Position numbers and translations under genes: made by a program. Source: Sympetrum striolatum (Eukaryota > Arthropoda > Insecta > Odonata > Libellulidae). From it: a DNA stretch of 64,000 nt. The notes below the pieces were generated by a model. The model searched no databases, was not told the DNA's origin, and saw only the letters and a program-made list of their open reading frames with translations. The stretch is taken from positions 93,374,615 to 93,438,614 of the forward strand of contig OX388346.1 in the NCBI GenBank assembly GCA_947579665.1, given 5' to 3'. Positions 1 through 13,468 of this stretch are shown one piece after another. Within the stretch, counting starts at the first letter, position 1. Each line of letters opens with the position of its first letter.

Positions 1-3000
1 TGAAGTGGCACGAAGACGTAGTATGGAAGTGGCAAGCTTGAGAAGGGCAGAAGAAAAGGCTAAACTTAAGAAGAAACTACCAATTATCAATCCCTTGGTG
101 CGACTTCCCATGTGGCCAAGTGAGTTCATAACTGCCCTTCTCTCATAAAGATAAAATGGGTTGTATTTTGATGGGATTGAGAATATTTAGTCCTACATTA
201 CATCTTACACCCAACGTTTTGTCATATAAAATGTAAAAGAAAGAAGTAATTTGGAAAAAATATCCAAAAGAAAACTACTTAGTAGGTTAAATAAACTGAA
301 GAAAAGAAAAACACTCACAAGAACCGCAATGTGAAAAACCTAAGGAACCTATAGATAGTTAACTAAGTTTTCAGGAGAACAGGTTTAGACATCTGAAAGA
401 CAAACAAAACAATACAGATGCATTTTACAAGGAAAAATCAATAGAAATATAAAATCAACAGTCTCAGGCGATGTCTTGTGGAAATACGTCATGATGGAAA
501 TAACAAAATTTGTACTTTTTCCACAGTATTTATTATAAACAATAAATGGAAACAAGACTTGACTAGTTTCCATTTATTGTTTATAATAAATACTGTGAAA
601 AAATTCCAAATTTTGTTATTTTCAATAGAAATATGTTTGCTTAAGTATAAAAAGGAGCGCATGTTAAACAATATTTTTGATACAAAATAGATAATAGGAA
701 ACATAAAGCTATAATTATAAAGTTTTTTTAAATAACTAAAATTGAAATAGGATAATGGACATGAAGTAGTTAACCACTAGCATCCAGATTCATTAATGTT
801 AACTCATGGTATTGATTATTTTATCTTTATTTATAGTGTTGATAATTTTTAAATTTTCTTTAACTATAACGAATCTCTTAATAGGTTCTTTATTTCCCAA
901 AATTATTTACTCTTTCAAATGATTAATTAAGCCATTAACTCAAGAAGAATTAGCTGTTGTTTTCTCAAATCTTATCCACCTTACTTCAGAAAGAAAATTA
1001 ATATCAATATTTGGATTTTAGATGAGGAACTGCAAGTTAATTACCAAGGCAGAAAGCAAACTGCAAATTTATGATTTTTTGGTTAAAAGGCAAAATAAAA
1101 TATTCGTAGACTTACTTTGAGATCACTCCTTTATTGTGGGTGAAAGTGATATTGTTACTTACATTTGCTTGCTATCTTACAATCATACTTTACCTTAATT
1201 TTATTCATGTTTCTTTATAACAGATCTCTTCTCTGAGAGTTTAGTAGGAATAATCCTATTTTAACCTGTGTGTTTTACACTGTAAGAAGATAGATAATTC
1301 ATTAAAATTTTAGATTTGCATTTGTAATTGTTCTCTTCATTTTATTTTGAGTTACCTGAAGTTGTGTTTGTTATTTAGCAATGTTTTAACATTAATTAAT
1401 AAGAATTATCATTTATTATGGGTCTTGATATCCATTTACCCATTACAGATTTAACATAATATTGAATTGACATACAAATAAAACTGTATGGAAAAGTTTT
1501 CTTCTTTTGAAATAGATCTGGTTCAGATATTCCCTATGAATAAATATCTAATACGAGTAAAATGTAGCTTGCATACTGCAAGCAGATCGACAACAATAAT
1601 TTCATATCGGCATCATATCGGGACGGTCCTCAAAAGAAAAAAAAGGATTGAAAATAATCTTAAAATTCGCTGCAATTTAATTGTCTGGCATTGAACCCAG
1701 GTCTTCCTGGTGAACTTACTATGAAGCACAACAGAAGATCACTATGTGTGAAAATTCAAGCTGAAATATTGGCTGCAACTGCCTCAAACAATGTTCTACT
1801 TTTCACCAATGTAAATGGCTCTCGGGATTCGAACCAAGGACGATTTGGAAATCTAAAACATGTTCCTGAAATGTATCTATGATTTCTATCTGAATGCCGA
1901 ATTTCAAGATTCTATATTATTGGAAAAGGGTTCAAAATAATTCTTTAAAATCGGATCAACTACTGATTGTAGAGACGCCTGGTAGAAAGCCTGGACTCAT
2001 TGGTAGCTGTGAATGCATAGTTTGATGTGTACGGACTTGGTCTTATTTAATGCAAATTTTGAAGTCGATATCATGCCGGGAAGTACCTAAAATTTGTTTC
2101 TGTTATCTCCATAAGAAATGCATTGAGGAATGTAAATGGCCCTCTAGGATCGAACCAAGGACCACAAGGATCAGCGAAGAGATAAAATTAGATTATGAAA
2201 TATATTTATGATATCTATCGACGTGCTGAGTTTCAAGTATCCATGTTATCGGAAAAGTACACAAAAAAATCTTCAAAATCGCCACAATGCATTTTAAACG
2301 GCCGATTTTTGCCCCGACCTAGCATCAAACCATGGACAATATTCGAAGATGTCTTTTTGATTTTTGTTGGATATGCACGGCTTCTAGCGATCCCTCGAAT
2401 TTCAACTCTCTACTTTTCCGAAAGTGACTCAAAAAAATTTTTGATAATCCCCACCATGTATTCTTATGGAGAAAATCGCGACTTTGGGGCCTTCTGGAAT
2501 CGAACCCATGACACCGAGTTTCGAAGTCGGCTTTTTCCTGGAGGTTACACGTTATGGCCAATACGTCGTAAAAATTTCAAGTCAATGGAATTGTGGAACA
2601 TGGTTAGAATTTTGATCCCCTACGAATGTATATATATATATCTATTATATACGAGTAAAATGTTGCTTGCATACTGCAAGCATATCTACAAAACTATTTT
2701 CATGTCGGCATCATAGTGGGACGGTCATCAAAAGAAAAAAAAAAGATTCAAAATATTCTTTAAATTCGCTGCAATTTAATCGTCTGGATTCGAACCCAGG
2801 TCTTTTAGGTCATACTTCCTAAGCAGCACAACAGAACATCACCATATCTAACTATGTATGTAATTTCAAGCAAGAATATTGGGGGCGACTGCCTCAAACG
2901 GCATCCTACTTTTCACATATATTCCTAATGTGAGAAATTGTAATGTGCTCTGGCATCGAACCCAGGCACAGCATGGTCTTATCTAAATTTTTTTCTTAAT

Positions 3001-6000
3001 ACGAGTCTTAATATGCATCTTCGATCTAAGCAAGAACCTGCTATTATTTCGATAAGTGCATCAAAATAAATCATGAAAACTACCACAATGTATTTTAAAT
3101 GGGGGATATATTTACCACCTTGGTTCGAACCCGGGTCTTCCTGGCAAACATACTACGCAGCACAACAGAAGATCACTATCTCTAATTTTGAGTAAAAATT
3201 CAAACATAAATTCTGGTCGCAACTGCCTCAAACGACGTCCTAATTTTCCCTTATATTCCATATGAGAGAAATGTTATTATGCTCTGGCACCGAACCCAGG
3301 AATAGGTCGGTCTTATCTAAATTTTTCTCTTAAAGGCATTCTTACCATACATCTTCTAGCCAAGCACAAACTTCCTATCATTTTGATAAGTGCATCAAAA
3401 AAATAATGAAAACTAACTCAATGTATTTAAAATGGGGGATATATTTACTGCCTGGCTTCGAACCCGGGTGTTACTGTTAATAATTTCTATGCAACACAAC
3501 AAAACATCACCACCTCTAATTATGTGTGAAAATTCAAGCAGAAATATGGTTGCAACGGCCTCAAACGACGACCTACTTTTCCCCTATATTCCTTATGAGA
3601 GAACTTTTAATGTGCTCCGGCATCAAACTCAGGGGTAGTACGGTCTTATCTAAATTTTTCTCTTAAAGGAATTCTTACCATACATCTTATAGCCAAGCAC
3701 TAACTTCCTATCATTTCTATAAGTGCATCAAAATAAATAATGAAAAACTATCTCAATGTATTTTAAACGGCAGATTTTTGCATCATGCTAGAATCAAACC
3801 CAGGACATTTTCTGTCACAGTCATTAATGCTATCGATAGATCCTGACCATATATATAGGCTCCTAGAGTTTCGATTCTCTACCTATAAGGGAAGTATTTT
3901 TTAAAAATTCCGGAAAATCAAAGCAATGCATTTAAATGGAAAAAATCGGGAGTTTGGGGCCCTCTGGAATCGAACCCATGACACTGAGGATCAAAGTCGC
4001 AATTTTTCTGGTGGTTACTCGTTATGGCCTACCTCCTAAAATTTTTAAGTCAATGACGCTTGTGGTTTAGCCTGTGAATTAGTATCCTATCTATCTATCC
4101 ATCTATCTATATGAATATATGAATGAATCCAGAGAAGCATCTATATATAATAGATATAGGTATATCCGAAGAAGCGTCTATTTATAATAGATAAGTATAT
4201 CCGGAGAAGCGTCTATATATAATAGATATAGCAGTTAGAAATAATGGCAAATATTGAATTAACTAGAAAAAAATTTAATGAATGTAGTATGGATTTAGTA
4301 AAGTTTCTGAGTAATAAAATTATAATTGCATTGCCAGTAAAAAGAAATTTGACATAGGAGTGAATGTTATTGTGACTAGGTTAAGGTAATATGAAGATGA
4401 ATTGTCTTCCTTAGATGTTGCTGGATTTGGTATTGGTGGTGGTAGCTCATCCATAGGTGCTGGTTTAATCAGTAAGGCTCTCCTTGCAAATGCTGATGCT
4501 CTCTGTGCTGCAGCTTCTCCCCTTATGGATCCAGATGATACCCTTTTGTGAGTCATCTTGTTTTTATTTATATTTATTATGTTCCTCAAATACATTAAGA
4601 ATTATTTTAATCTGCATTTTTTGCAAATAATGAATTAAGTATCACAGTTTCTTCTAATGTTTAATTAACTATATTTCACTTTTAAACATTTTTCATGTTT
4701 TGTTGAATATAAATTTCCATGATATATTTGTTCTCTTTGTAAAAGTAAGCTGAGGATTTTATTCACATCCTTTAAAAAATAATAAACGGATTTATTCATT
4801 TGATAATAGTAAATTTGAATAATATATTTCATCACTCAGAGATATCCTGCTTTGGTTGTAGTACAAAAAATGTTCTTACTGATAATTTTGTATTGATATA
4901 TATTTTCAGGGAAGGATTTTTTGAGAGATGTGTAATGAATAACTACTTTGGTATTGGAATAGACGCCAAAATTTCTCTCGATTTTCACAATAAACGAGAA
5001 GAACATCCTGAAAAGTGTAGATCTCGAGCTAAGAATTACATGTGGTATGGAGTTCTTGGAAGTAAGGAGTGGTTACAGGTTTGTAAAAGAATATTTAAAA
5101 ATTTAGATTTCATGCTTAAGTATAAAATCAGATGATCAGATTGAAAATATTTGTTATGCTTAGTTTATGAAAATGCTTTGACGACTTACATACTTCTCAT
5201 CTACAGAAAACATACAAAAATCTTGAACAAAGAGTGCAGCTGGAGTGTGATGGACAAAGAATTCCTCTTCCTTCCCTACAAGGAATTGTCATTCTCAATA
5301 TACCGAGGTCTGATTTTAAGACAAGTGATTTTTATTTCATAAAAATATGTTTGTGAATATCTAATGTTATTTGTCTACACAGTTTCATGGGTGGAACCAA
5401 TTTCTGGGGTGGGCGTAAAGAAGAAGATTGTTTCTTGGAACAAAGCTTTGATGACAGGGTCCTGGAAGTGGTTGCTGTCTTTGGATCTGTGCAGATGGCA
5501 GCTTCCCGTCTCATAAATCTTCAGCACCATAGAATAGCCCAGTGCCAATCAATCCAGATTACAATATTGGGTGAGTACATGCAAAATTACATAAATTCTA
5601 ATATTGTTAGAAAAGATGAAGAATATCTTGAAGGTATAAACTTTGTTAGGGGGCATAACATATGTTTTTATCTAATTCTAACTTTGTCTACAGGAGATGA
5701 AGGCGTTCCTATACAGGTAGATGGTGAGGCCTGGGTTCAACCTCCTGGAATAATTCGTATCATTCACAAGAATCGAATGCAAATGCTTTGCAGAAATAGA
5801 GTAAGTCTGCCTGTATATTTTAAATGATCATTTATTTTTAAGTATGACTAAAGAAGGATCTGTTGTGCATTAACACATTTACTGAACACCTAGCTGCTGG
5901 ACAGGGTAGTAAATATCTCAAACATTCCTAACTTGTTACAATTTATGATAATTGGAAAATTCTCAGATCCCTGCAGATGAAATATGGGAATTTCTTTCTC

Positions 6001-8868
6001 TACATTGTAACATTCACAGTCTCTAGCTTCTCAAGTTGCCTCTAAAAAAGATTTTAAATAAAGCATTATATTTCTCTTACAGTTCTTTATCAGTATTCAG
6101 TCTAATAATATTTCTAGGAAAAAAAACAACTTTTATGAAGCTTTAGATATTTTACCTGAAGATGTTTGTTAACTTTCGAAACCGGTCGTGTGTGAAATAT
6201 ATGGTGGAAAATAGTATAAGTGAATTTATTTCTTCAAATTTATTTCTACGGAATTCCACATAGTAAAGCCTGCTACCATTGATTTTACTTTAGATATTTG
6301 TTGTGCTAGTTGCTCAGTGATGAAGAAATGCATGCAATTGTAATGGAATGCTTCCTGTTTCCCATAGCCCAACATAATTGGCTGGTCAAAAGGTGGATGT
6401 TTTTTACTAGTTTAATGAGAGCCATTTATTATTTTTTTCTTTCATCATCCAAAAGCATAACTCATAGAAATTAAAAAGAAAATGTTGATTTCATAAATTG
6501 AGAATATGTGAGCCTTGTATTGAATCAGGATTCCTTCATTGAAATTTGACTTGAATTATTTTATCAGTGTTTTGTCTGAAAGGGAAACACTGAAAGTTTC
6601 TGTTATTTGGGAGAATATTCTTTTCCAGTTTCCAGGAGGGCGAGAACTTACTTGGTTGGCAAGTGGACAGTATTTCCTCCATTTTATTCACTAATAATGC
6701 ATACAAAAAGATGATCAATTCGTTTACAGGCTACCAAAACCATATGGCTAACACTAAACTTGAATGTGATATTTCTCCTATTTCTCAATTATTTTGTGAT
6801 AGTTCTCAAAATCGGATCATTGTAAGTGTTTTCAGATAAAGTATTCTTTGCATCAGGCTCTGGAGACCTCTTTAAGAGCGTGGGAGGAAAAACAACAGCG
6901 TGCTCAGTTACAACAAGCATCCAGTATGTCTTCAGGCATGGGTTCTCAGCATTCCATGGTACCACCATTCTCTTTTGAAGAAGGACAGTTATTGCTTGGA
7001 TTTATAGAAGCTGCTACTACTCTTGTGAAGTAAGTGTATGCTCATAATCTAAATTATTCATGAGTCATAAAACCAAGAAGCCAGTTAGGAAATATTTGAT
7101 ATTTGTCAATAATAGATAATTTGCTAGGTATATCATATCTTGAATTTAATCTCTCATTTACCCAAATGCCTATTATTTTTTTAGAAACGTGAAACTTCTG
7201 ACCATCAGTCATCCATCAATCAAGGCTGAACTATATGAAATGGCTGCAGCCACTTCTACTCAACTAGAAAAGGTGCATCCTGGAGGAAAGATTGTGGAGG
7301 GGGTGAGATATGTCTTGGAATCTATTGTTAAAACTTTGCATAGAGTATATCAACACACATATTCTAAGACAACAGATAATAGTGAATTTTGTAATTAGTG
7401 AAGGTGGTATTCTTATAAAAATATTTGTGAAACATTATAAAGTTTCTTTCTACATTTTCAGCCTGATTTGAGAGTCCAGGTGACAGAGTTGTTCACCAGT
7501 GTTCAACAACTTCATGAAGAAGCTTGCACAGTTTTAAGGGAAAAAGCTCAGCATCTGGTGAGCCTTCGTAACTTTATAATTATTTCCTCTCTCTCTTCTC
7601 TCTTTTTTTTAAGATCTCGATAAATTTTGCCAAGTTCTAAAGCATTAACTGTCACTTGCAGTAATATGAGTGGAGAAAATTGTTTATGACATGCTGCAAT
7701 TATTTCTTAATACCAATGAGTTCTATCATCAGTTTCAAGAAATTAACATAGTATTGATTTTGAATATAATTTCAAATCAAAGTACGAGGCTCGTACCAAA
7801 AATGCTGCAACTCTCCAGGAAGATGAACAACATTGCAGCAAACTTGCTGGGTCTTATTTATGAATATTCAGATTTAAATGACCTCCATGAGCAGAGAGTG
7901 ATTTGGTGTCATATCAAGAAAAGTTTAAATTCTATATCTAATTTTCAGTGAAATTTTATCAATCTTCATCATAATTTGCGACTAGAAATATAGATCAAAA
8001 GATAAAACTTGTCATGAGGATGTCAAATATAATAACCTAATACTACAAGAATTAATTTCCAATTAAATTATGCTTAAGAATACAAATCATATCATCTGCA
8101 AAATTCTTATAATTTTTTTACCAGAATAATCAGCTTTGTAGTTATCTTCATATACTGTCAAAAATAGGTCTTATCCTTAGGTTTCATTACCAAAGGGAAC
8201 CTCGTTTTCATTATAGAGGTTGTTGGGAAGAAGGGTGTATAATAATTGATTAATTTCATCATTAGATTAACACCATTAATAAATGAGATGAGAGCTTTAG
8301 AAAAACATTCGTTCAGCATTGTTTAATAATTGTTTTGTAAAGATATTAATCTTTATTAGTGGATTAATTATATCCTTATTTTCTTCATAATTTTCAGTCA
8401 TTGAGAGAGGACTTGGAATCTAAACTAAGCTCAGCACTTTCGAGCATGGAGCGAGAACTGCAGCATTGTCAAAAAGACAATGGCGGATTGATCCATTTGA
8501 AGCCAGGCAACAAGGGTTGCGATGAGGGAAAGAAAGGAGTGAAAGCTCCTCTTTTCTGGATGAAGCTGAAGAGGGGTGCACGTGGGGGAGGGGGAAGTGG
8601 AGGGGGTGAGAGTTGTTCTTCCCAGGCGGCCTCCCCCAGCTTCCTCACGTGGGGCACTGAAGAGGTCAGTGCTTGGCTGGAAAGACTTCAGCTTCCGGAA
8701 TATCGAAGCACATTTGAGAGACATGACATTCGAGGGAAGGAACTTGTAGCCCTGTGCAGGAGGGATCTCAAAGAACTTGGAGTTACCAAGGTAGGTCATG
8801 TTAAAAGGATTCTTGCTGCTGTAAGAGACTTGCAGCAGGGAACAGATGCATCAGCTCCTCCTGAGTGA
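1..8868 (+). CDS. DGKH: Diacylglycerol kinase, type II (eta/delta class), 3' part of gene, 10 exons
   Basis: Phosphorylates diacylglycerol to phosphatidic acid, ending DAG signalling. Exons read from frame-compatible GT-AG sites: 1-119 (5' end outside window), 4415-4547, 4910-5078, 5207-5307, 5383-5570, 5694-5800, 6857-7029, 7185-7302, 7462-7557, 8398-8868. Phases agree throughout and give about 557 residues ending in TGA. Visible in order: a basic segment with [10 protein letters not shown]; a Gly/Ser-rich linker into [20 protein letters not shown]; the DGK accessory domain ([20 protein letters not shown], later [15 protein letters not shown] and [11 protein letters not shown]); a helical, Gln/Glu-rich region ([29 protein letters not shown]); and a terminal SAM domain. 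Accessory domain plus C-terminal SAM is the delta/eta hallmark; insects generally have one such gene, usually named eta. The N-terminal PH, C1 and catalytic domains must lie upstream. Delta versus eta cannot be settled from this part. Confidence 0.93.
150..380 (+). repeat. Degenerate member of a ~220-bp dispersed repeat family
   Basis: Within the first visible DGK intron. It shares ordered blocks with 47789-48030 and 50370-50590: a gagattga-like start, a ctaacc-like pyrimidine-rich block ending tttgtca, a block like gaaaactact, the tract ggaaaa-atcca, then gtgaaaaacct followed by aacct. This copy is the most diverged. No terminal inverted repeats or coding capacity are visible; it could be a SINE or a MITE core. 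Confidence 0.5.
496..623. repeat. Foldback inverted repeat (~58-bp arms)
   Basis: Arms at 496-553 and 566-623 are near-perfect reverse complements around a 12-nt spacer (aagacttgacta). The inner arms match over cacagtatttattataaac; the outer arms carry a few mismatches. The symmetry yields almost identical peptides on the two strands, so open frames there are artefacts. Located in a DGK intron; likely a foldback MITE or palindromic duplication. Confidence 0.85.
1553..4060 (-). repeat. Periodic array of antisense tRNA-like (B-box) segments
   Basis: In the 4.3-kb DGK intron, motifs of the form tcgaacccagg recur. On the minus strand they read as RNA polymerase III B boxes (GGTTCGAATCC-like, perfect near 2792). 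Motif positions 2152, 2327, 2502, 2792, 2958, 3127, 3292, 3460, 3625, 3796 and 3972 are spaced about 165-176 bp, apart from one 290-bp gap; 1693 and 1831 are outliers. Longer shared blocks (gcagcacaacagaagatcac, ggtcttatctaaattttt) give a higher-order unit of about 333 bp holding two alternating monomers. Segments near 2502 and 3972 match each other best. Frames crossing the array, such as 2195-2716, are not judged to be genes. Likely derived from tRNA-like SINE or tRNA pseudogene tandems. Confidence 0.75.
4093..4231. repeat. ATCT microsatellite and ~36-bp minisatellite (3 copies)
   Basis: A short (atct)n tract is followed by three units starting at 4129, 4166 and 4201. Each begins like ccggagaagcgtctatatat and ends ataatagatata. 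It directly follows the tRNA-like array and precedes the exon at 4415. Confidence 0.8.
4910..5800 (+). other. DGKH: DGK accessory domain exons
   Basis: Four exons (4910-5078, 5207-5307, 5383-5570, 5694-5800) encode the diacylglycerol kinase accessory domain. It starts at [20 protein letters not shown], contains [12 protein letters not shown] and [17 protein letters not shown], and closes with [13 protein letters not shown], the family's C-terminal signature. In DGKs this domain packs against the catalytic domain to complete the kinase fold. The introns are short (76-129 bp), in contrast to the 4.3-kb intron upstream and the 1.06-kb intron downstream. No frame disruption was seen. Confidence 0.93.
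8641..8838 (+). other. DGKH: SAM domain in the last DGK exon
   Basis: The last exon encodes a sterile alpha motif of about 65 residues, from [16 protein letters not shown] through [20 protein letters not shown] to [20 protein letters not shown], followed by 11 residues and a stop. SAM domains of delta/eta DGKs self-associate and control localisation. It follows a basic and glycine-rich linker ([15 protein letters not shown]), unlike the neighbouring sequence. Confidence 0.92.
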
Positions 8869-11800
8869 GTGGTTTCTGAAGGTGACTGATGCCAGCAGAA
8901 GATGCAATATGAAGATAATCACCTCTGTGATTCATACTAAAGCGCTTAAAGTGAAGGCTCTCTTCTAAAATGTCTAACGGGTCACCATGGGGACTTGCAA
9001 TAGGTCACCGATGGTTTCCAATAACTGGAAAACTTCTAAACAAATGCTCTGAAACAATCCTTATTTTTTTGATGTACCAAATGCAATATGAAAGACAATT
9101 CAATATGGGTATCTAGTTATAGAAGATGTTGTTATTTAAGAATCAAAACTTTAAAGCAATAAACATTTATGCTGTTTATCTTCCAAATGGGTGAATGGTG
9201 GCAGAGGATAACTATGGAATATTTTGACTCTTCCAAATTGCTGAACATAATCCTTCTTTCTCCCAATTTTACACGATAACTTGCTAAAAAGAGCAAGTGT
9301 TTTTACGATTGACTCAAACGACCATTGACTGAATTGTTATCATTTGAGGGAACAAGACATTTAATCGAATTTTAATAATTAATTCTAAAAAAAAACAAAA
9401 ATCATAAAACTGCTTTTTAGTAGTTATTTTCATTTCTTGGGCTGAATGAACCTTAGTAAACAAACATATGTAACAGATTAGTGATCTTTTAGGATGTCCA
9501 AGGACTGGTTGTAATGATAGATGGTTAGCTTTATAGATTAGCTTCATGAAATATCACTTTCCATTTCCCACATTTCTAAGCATTCTGAAAGTATCAGTAA
9601 GTGTTCTAATCGTCAACATTAATTTTATTTAACTACCTTCTATACTTTGTTTCCCCGTCTCCATATTGAGTTTGTTATAATCTTGATATATTTTACATCA
9701 GCAGTTTTTAACGGAGAGGTTGAATTTTAAGAAATAAAAATAATTCAAGAACGAAAATACTAGTGGATTGTTGTGGGGCCTTCGAAAACTTTTATACAAA
9801 AATCTTATTGGCGTATAATTCTTTACGATATTGAATACTACACATGCATGTTTTTCATGCTTATTCAACCTCTATAGACTTTTCTAGTATATTCTTGCTT
9901 ACCGAAATCCATAAATCCTGTTAACTCATTCAGAATAATACCTTAAGGAGATGAGGTCATAATGTAACTACTGTGATGCTATTTTATATCTCTTTCCTTG
10001 TTCCTAATAATACTATGAAGAGATCTGTTTCTTTTTCTGTTGACTAGTGCCTAAAAGGATACAGTATTTTTATTACCATCAGTGCAGTATTTATAATATA
10101 CTTCATTCTTTGACGGTGCAACCTGGTTGTGCCTTATGAGCCATCTTCCCTATCCATCTTGCCTTCAATAATAATCTATCTTATGGAACCTATTGTTCCT
10201 GTGGTTGTTACTTCCAGGTTTTAGATTCTTCTAATCTGTAATTAAATTGTTCAGCAATTTTAGTAGCTAATTTCCCGTAGAATAATGTAGTTAAATTACT
10301 ACAAGGTTCCTAGCTATAGAGGCAATTGTAGAGTAATGCTGATGTGAGACAATATTAACCGAGGTTTAACTAAAGATTCTAATAAACAAGTTAACAGGTG
10401 TTTAAAGTTATACCAAGTTAATATGTCTAGAGTTTCACTTTATATTTGTAAACATGTCACCCATTTATCTGATAAAGTGTTTTAACTTGGCATTACTTTT
10501 CAATGATGTTAAAGTAGTATGTAAAGAACATTTTGAGATTTTAAAATAGTACAAGAAGTTTTTTCTACCTCTTGGTGTGATAGCTGAGACAATCTAAATG
10601 ATATGGTGAGCCAGTGTTGTATTTAATTTGATTTTCAACATTTTTTACTTCACAAACTAAAATTTGTGAGAGATGTGGGCTCTGTTCAAGCCTTTGATGT
10701 CTATCCATCAAAATTAGAATCCCTTCCCTAGTAAAACTGTGGGTCCAACATCTACTTTTCCCTGACAATGTGTGCCTCTCTGCACAAACGTGTGGATGTT
10801 TACATATTAATGGCATGAAAGTTTTCTACACCTCATAACTATTATTGATTATCCTTTTGAGGGTTTATGCAATGTATTTCATCCATTGTGAATTTCCATT
10901 TGTCCTAAGACTGCTATTTTTCTGTGATATTGTATGTTGACTCTAGTATTTCCATGGTAAACCATTATGTGCTGTCTGAGAGTTGTTTCAGAAATGTCTC
11001 TTATCTCACATATCAGGTATGGTGATCTAATTCCCTTTCCTGAAACTTTTATCATTGGTAAATGTAACATGAGGAGGAGATTGAACCAAGTACTAGTTTA
11101 GCTTCTTTCTCGAACAGATCAAAAAGCCATTGAAAGGGGCTGAGAAAGACAAAATAACTAGTATGATTTTGTGAACATTAACAACTCTACTGGCAGACCA
11201 TATTATGCCGCCACCTCTTACAAATTATCATTATATTTCACTTTTCCACTATCCAATTGTTGATAAATGAAGTATTGATATTTTAAAATTATTCTCTCCT
11301 ATACATCTTTCATTACATTTTTCATTACTGTAGTATCCTTAGATTTTTAAAAATTTTCAAAGTTTTATCCTCAATTTTGATGTATGAAATTATGCATGCA
11401 ATGCTTCTAAAACTCATCTCTAAATTTTAGTGAATACTATTTAAGAAAACTCAAGTCATCAAATTAGAAAAGTTTAGAAAAAACAAATTCATCAAAATTT
11501 TTGTTTTAAGATGGGTTTATTCAATCGTGGTTCATCCCAATAAGTTATTTGGGAATTCCATATATTTATGATAATTCTTCAAAAACAAATGCAACCACTT
11601 CATTCACTTTTTCTTTTATCACTAAAATATGCCAGTGTAAATTTGCTACATGTTAAAAATGTAATAATATCCTTGGAATTAATAATTATATTTATAAGGT
11701 ATAATCTCATAACTTATTAAAGTGATCAAGAATCAACACTTATTACTGAAATTTTGTATGTTGATACACAGAATTTTTGTGACATTTGTGGCAAAAATAA

Positions 11801-13468
11801 AGAAAAGTATAAAGACACAAATACCAAGGGTATGGTGATCAGAGATCTATTCTACTGGTCCCTATGTTGGGCAAAGCTTTAAATTAAAGATGGAATTCTG
11901 TCTGTTAAGTTAATTGCAGATGGAGGCATAACAATGCTTCATGCAAAATTTTAATTTAAAAATTTCAAGGTAAAAATGATGTACAAGCAATACCTGTGTT
12001 GTTGAAAATATGCGCAATCAAACTTGTTTGTACTACCTTGAACAATATTTTGTCAGCATAATACCTATGCATCGATTATCAGTATTATAGACTCCTAAAT
12101 ATTTATAGAATTTTTTCAATAAACTATCTTGAATTTTTACCAAGGTAGCGCATAATTTCATTACTTAAATGTGAAAATTGCTGTGGATTTTTGATACATT
12201 CTTTATTGATTCCTAATGGTACCTTTAGTGCCATGGCACAATGTTCATACGATTTATTCATATTAATTTTTGTTACCTGGCAATTTACCTCATGGAAATA
12301 CACTTAAGGTAAAACATCCATTATATTAGTTTTCCAAGATATTTCAAAGATGCAATAAGCATGGTCATACTGCTGCAAACCCTGACATGAATGGGTGTAA
12401 ATTGCTTTTGGGTAAGGAGATAGTTCTTTTCATTTGTGAATTTATCAAGTTTAAAAGCACTATACTGTATTGTAAGAAAATATAAAATCTAAAGCTTCCA
12501 GTAGTTAGATAATAGAGATTTTGAGGAAAGCTTATTCAAGAAAGAAAAATGTTTTTGGCACGTTTTCAAATATTTAAAATGTGAATTATGTATCACTCAC
12601 TGCACAGGAAAATAAACAAGCACAAAAAATTTCACCACTTAGCGTAGAACTAATGAATGCAATCATATGCTCAGAGACATAGTTTTCTAATGTTGTTTGA
12701 ATCTGCAATGTATTTGAGATTTGGCCTGTTCCTTATTGAGGTATATTGTTGATCTGTTATTCACTGTTGAAGTTTTAGCATGTATGTTAACCTTATGCGG
12801 AAATGTTGATTTACTTCTCACCTTCACCTTTTAAAAATACATTGAACTCCATGTTGAACATCACAATTTTGTTTAATTATAATGAAATTCACCTCAATTT
12901 TCTGATTTTTTTACAATGTTAAAATGTATTTAATCATAAATTATATTGATAATCATTATGTTTATTTATTTCCCTGAAAATCTTGTAGACATTTTAACAG
13001 TATTTAAAAATATATAAAACTCATAAAGGATATCAAGTGTGAAATTATTTTCAAGCAAACTACAAATGAGAATTGTTTTCTGAAATGTTTACAAAATTTC
13101 TGTATTTAATCATAAAATATTGAACATCAAAATTATGTACAGCATTTAAAATTTCATAATGGAACAATGGTAAACAGATGACAAAATTTCATTTGATAAA
13201 TGTCATATTTTTACAGGTACTTGATTTAAACATGCTAAGAAGTTGAGGTAACCTTCAGGATGGATTGAAAATACAATTTCCAAAACATAACAAAACTGCA
13301 CTTTTTAGTTTTGATTGCCTGTAAGTTATAATCAAAGTCCCTCATTTACAAAGCATGCTTCCAAAATGCATCATAGAGAAATTCCTGAAAAAGTTTAACT
13401 CTGAAGGCAGTTACAAAGATTTAATGGGTCACCTCTTCACAATCAATTTCACCCATTTTTTGATAAAA
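8869..13468. other. Spacer between convergent DGK and NNT genes
   Basis: About 4.6 kb of AT-rich, CpG-poor sequence without a supported gene. Frames at 9314-9547, 10565-10816 and 10879-11070 lack family resemblance, paired splice sites and coding-like composition. It includes the DGK 3' UTR and probably the NNT 3' UTR. Confidence 0.6.
9158..9163 (+). terminator. Candidate DGK poly(A) signal
   Basis: AATAAA lies 290 bp after the DGK stop codon in AT-rich sequence. It is a plausible cleavage signal, but this hexamer is frequent by chance at this base composition. Confidence 0.45.

Noticed and set aside
2195..2716. 173-codon open frame on the plus strand
   Set aside because: It lies wholly in the tRNA-like repeat array; its frame is not shared by sister units and it has no protein family resemblance.
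1553..4060. CRISPR-like array because of regular spacing
   Set aside because: Repeats are degenerate and long, spacers are themselves repeated, and the context is a eukaryotic intron.
8431..8799. 122-codon minus-strand frame
   Set aside because: Antisense shadow of the last DGK exon with its SAM domain.
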